Assembly: GCA_017860985.1 (NCBI GenBank)
Contig: JAGFXG010000080.1
Location: 1 to 6,067 of the forward strand
Direction of reading: 5' to 3'
DNA from: Deltaproteobacteria bacterium
GTDB lineage: Bacteria > Desulfobacterota > Syntrophia > Syntrophales > Smithellaceae
DNA length: 6,067 nt
The position numbers and the translations under genes are program-made. Positions 5,665 to 6,067 of the stretch are shown here, in pieces (position 1 is the stretch's first letter; every line of letters begins with the position of its first letter). The notes under the pieces are model-generated. The model ran no database searches and was not told where the DNA came from. It worked only from the letters and a program-made list of their open reading frames with translations.

Positions 5665-6067
5665 GATCGACAACAGGTGCAGTCATGTTGAATAAAATAT
5701 TACTAACATTACTGATGATTTTTATAACGACGGTCGGCGCTGCCGATGCACAGGATAAGAAGCCGGTGTTCCATGTAATGAATCTGGAAGGCGTCATCAC
5801 CGCCCCTTCGGCAAAATATGTCGCCGAACGCCTGGAAGATGCAAAGCAGGCGGGCGCGGAAGGCCTGATCATTTTGATGGATACACCCGGGGGGCTGGAC
5901 ACGGCCATGCGTGACATTGCCAAGAGCATTCTTAATGCGCCGCTGCCCGTTATTGTTTATGTTTATCCTTCGGGGGCAAGGGCCGCATCGGCTGGTGTGA
6001 TCATTGCACAGGCTGCCCACATCGCCGCTATGGCGCCCGGCACCAACATCGGGGCCGCTCATCCCGT
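5661..6067 (+). CDS. NfeD-family membrane serine protease (ClpP class), N-terminal part (partial)
   Basis: Runs off the right edge; 135 codons are visible. The N-terminus is a signal peptide: hydrophobic stretch about 13-26, with AADA before QDKKP as a likely cleavage site. The ClpP/crotonase-type protease fold follows: NLEGVITAPSAKYVAERL (41-58), DTPGGLD (74-80, oxyanion-hole glycines) and PSGARAASAG (103-112), where Ser110 corresponds to the catalytic serine of the Pyrococcus 1510-N stomatin protease; MAPGTNIGAAHP (124-135) follows. The partner lysine and the C-terminal membrane and NfeD/OB domains would lie beyond the window. Homologues cleave stomatin/slipin-like membrane proteins. Start choice: ATG 5661 overlaps the upstream stop as ATGA and has GGGAAG six bases before it; ATG 5685 (residue 9) has AGGTG and gives a more compact signal peptide. 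Both are plausible; the numbering uses 5661. Confidence 0.85.
   Translation, partial: MRSTTGAVMLNKILLTLLMIFITTVGAADAQDKKPVFHVMNLEGVITAPSAKYVAERLEDAKQAGAEGLIILMDTPGGLDTAMRDIAKSILNAPLPVIVYVYPSGARAASAGVIIAQAAHIAAMAPGTNIGAAHP

Overview
This window looks like ordinary chromosomal sequence from a Gram-negative bacterium, most likely Desulfobacterota/Deltaproteobacteria (Syntrophales-like). That is an inference from three things: the gene order ptsN-hprK-rapZ, the style of the M23 peptidase, and a coaBC / family-4 uracil-DNA glycosylase / NfeD-type protease operon. There is no CRISPR array, tRNA, rRNA, transposase or phage gene. I did not find an undescribed multigene system. The most unusual items are a divergent HPr kinase-like protein and a compact repeat/terminator block.

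Left block (2-1856, + strand). The window opens in the last 39 codons of a PtsN-type PTS IIA protein. An overlapping gene follows for an HPr kinase/phosphorylase-like protein with altered family signatures. Then, abutting it with a TTG start, comes rapZ, a P-loop RNase adaptor / nucleotide-binding protein. These three belong to the regulatory nitrogen-PTS neighbourhood. The phosphocarrier genes often found after rapZ in relatives (EIIA-Man, HPr, EI) are not here.

Intergenic block (1857-2063). It holds twelve tandem 7-bp units, a small candidate terminator for rapZ, a strong bidirectional terminator hairpin, and a REP-like stem-loop. The block separates rapZ from a convergent gene.

Middle (2064-3389, - strand). 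This is a membrane-anchored M23 metallopeptidase with Ig-like beta-rich modules before a complete LytM-type catalytic domain. Its start is at 3389, fixed by a good ribosome binding site. The 329-bp divergent region (3390-3718) has a promoter candidate facing each way and a perfect 14-bp palindrome.

Right block (3719-6067, + strand). A tightly coupled operon: coaBC (bifunctional coenzyme A biosynthesis enzyme), a family-4 iron-sulphur uracil-DNA glycosylase, and the start of a secreted or membrane ClpP-class serine protease of the NfeD type, cut by the window edge. Both junctions are 4-base ATGA overlaps (the second depends on the start chosen), which suggests translational coupling.
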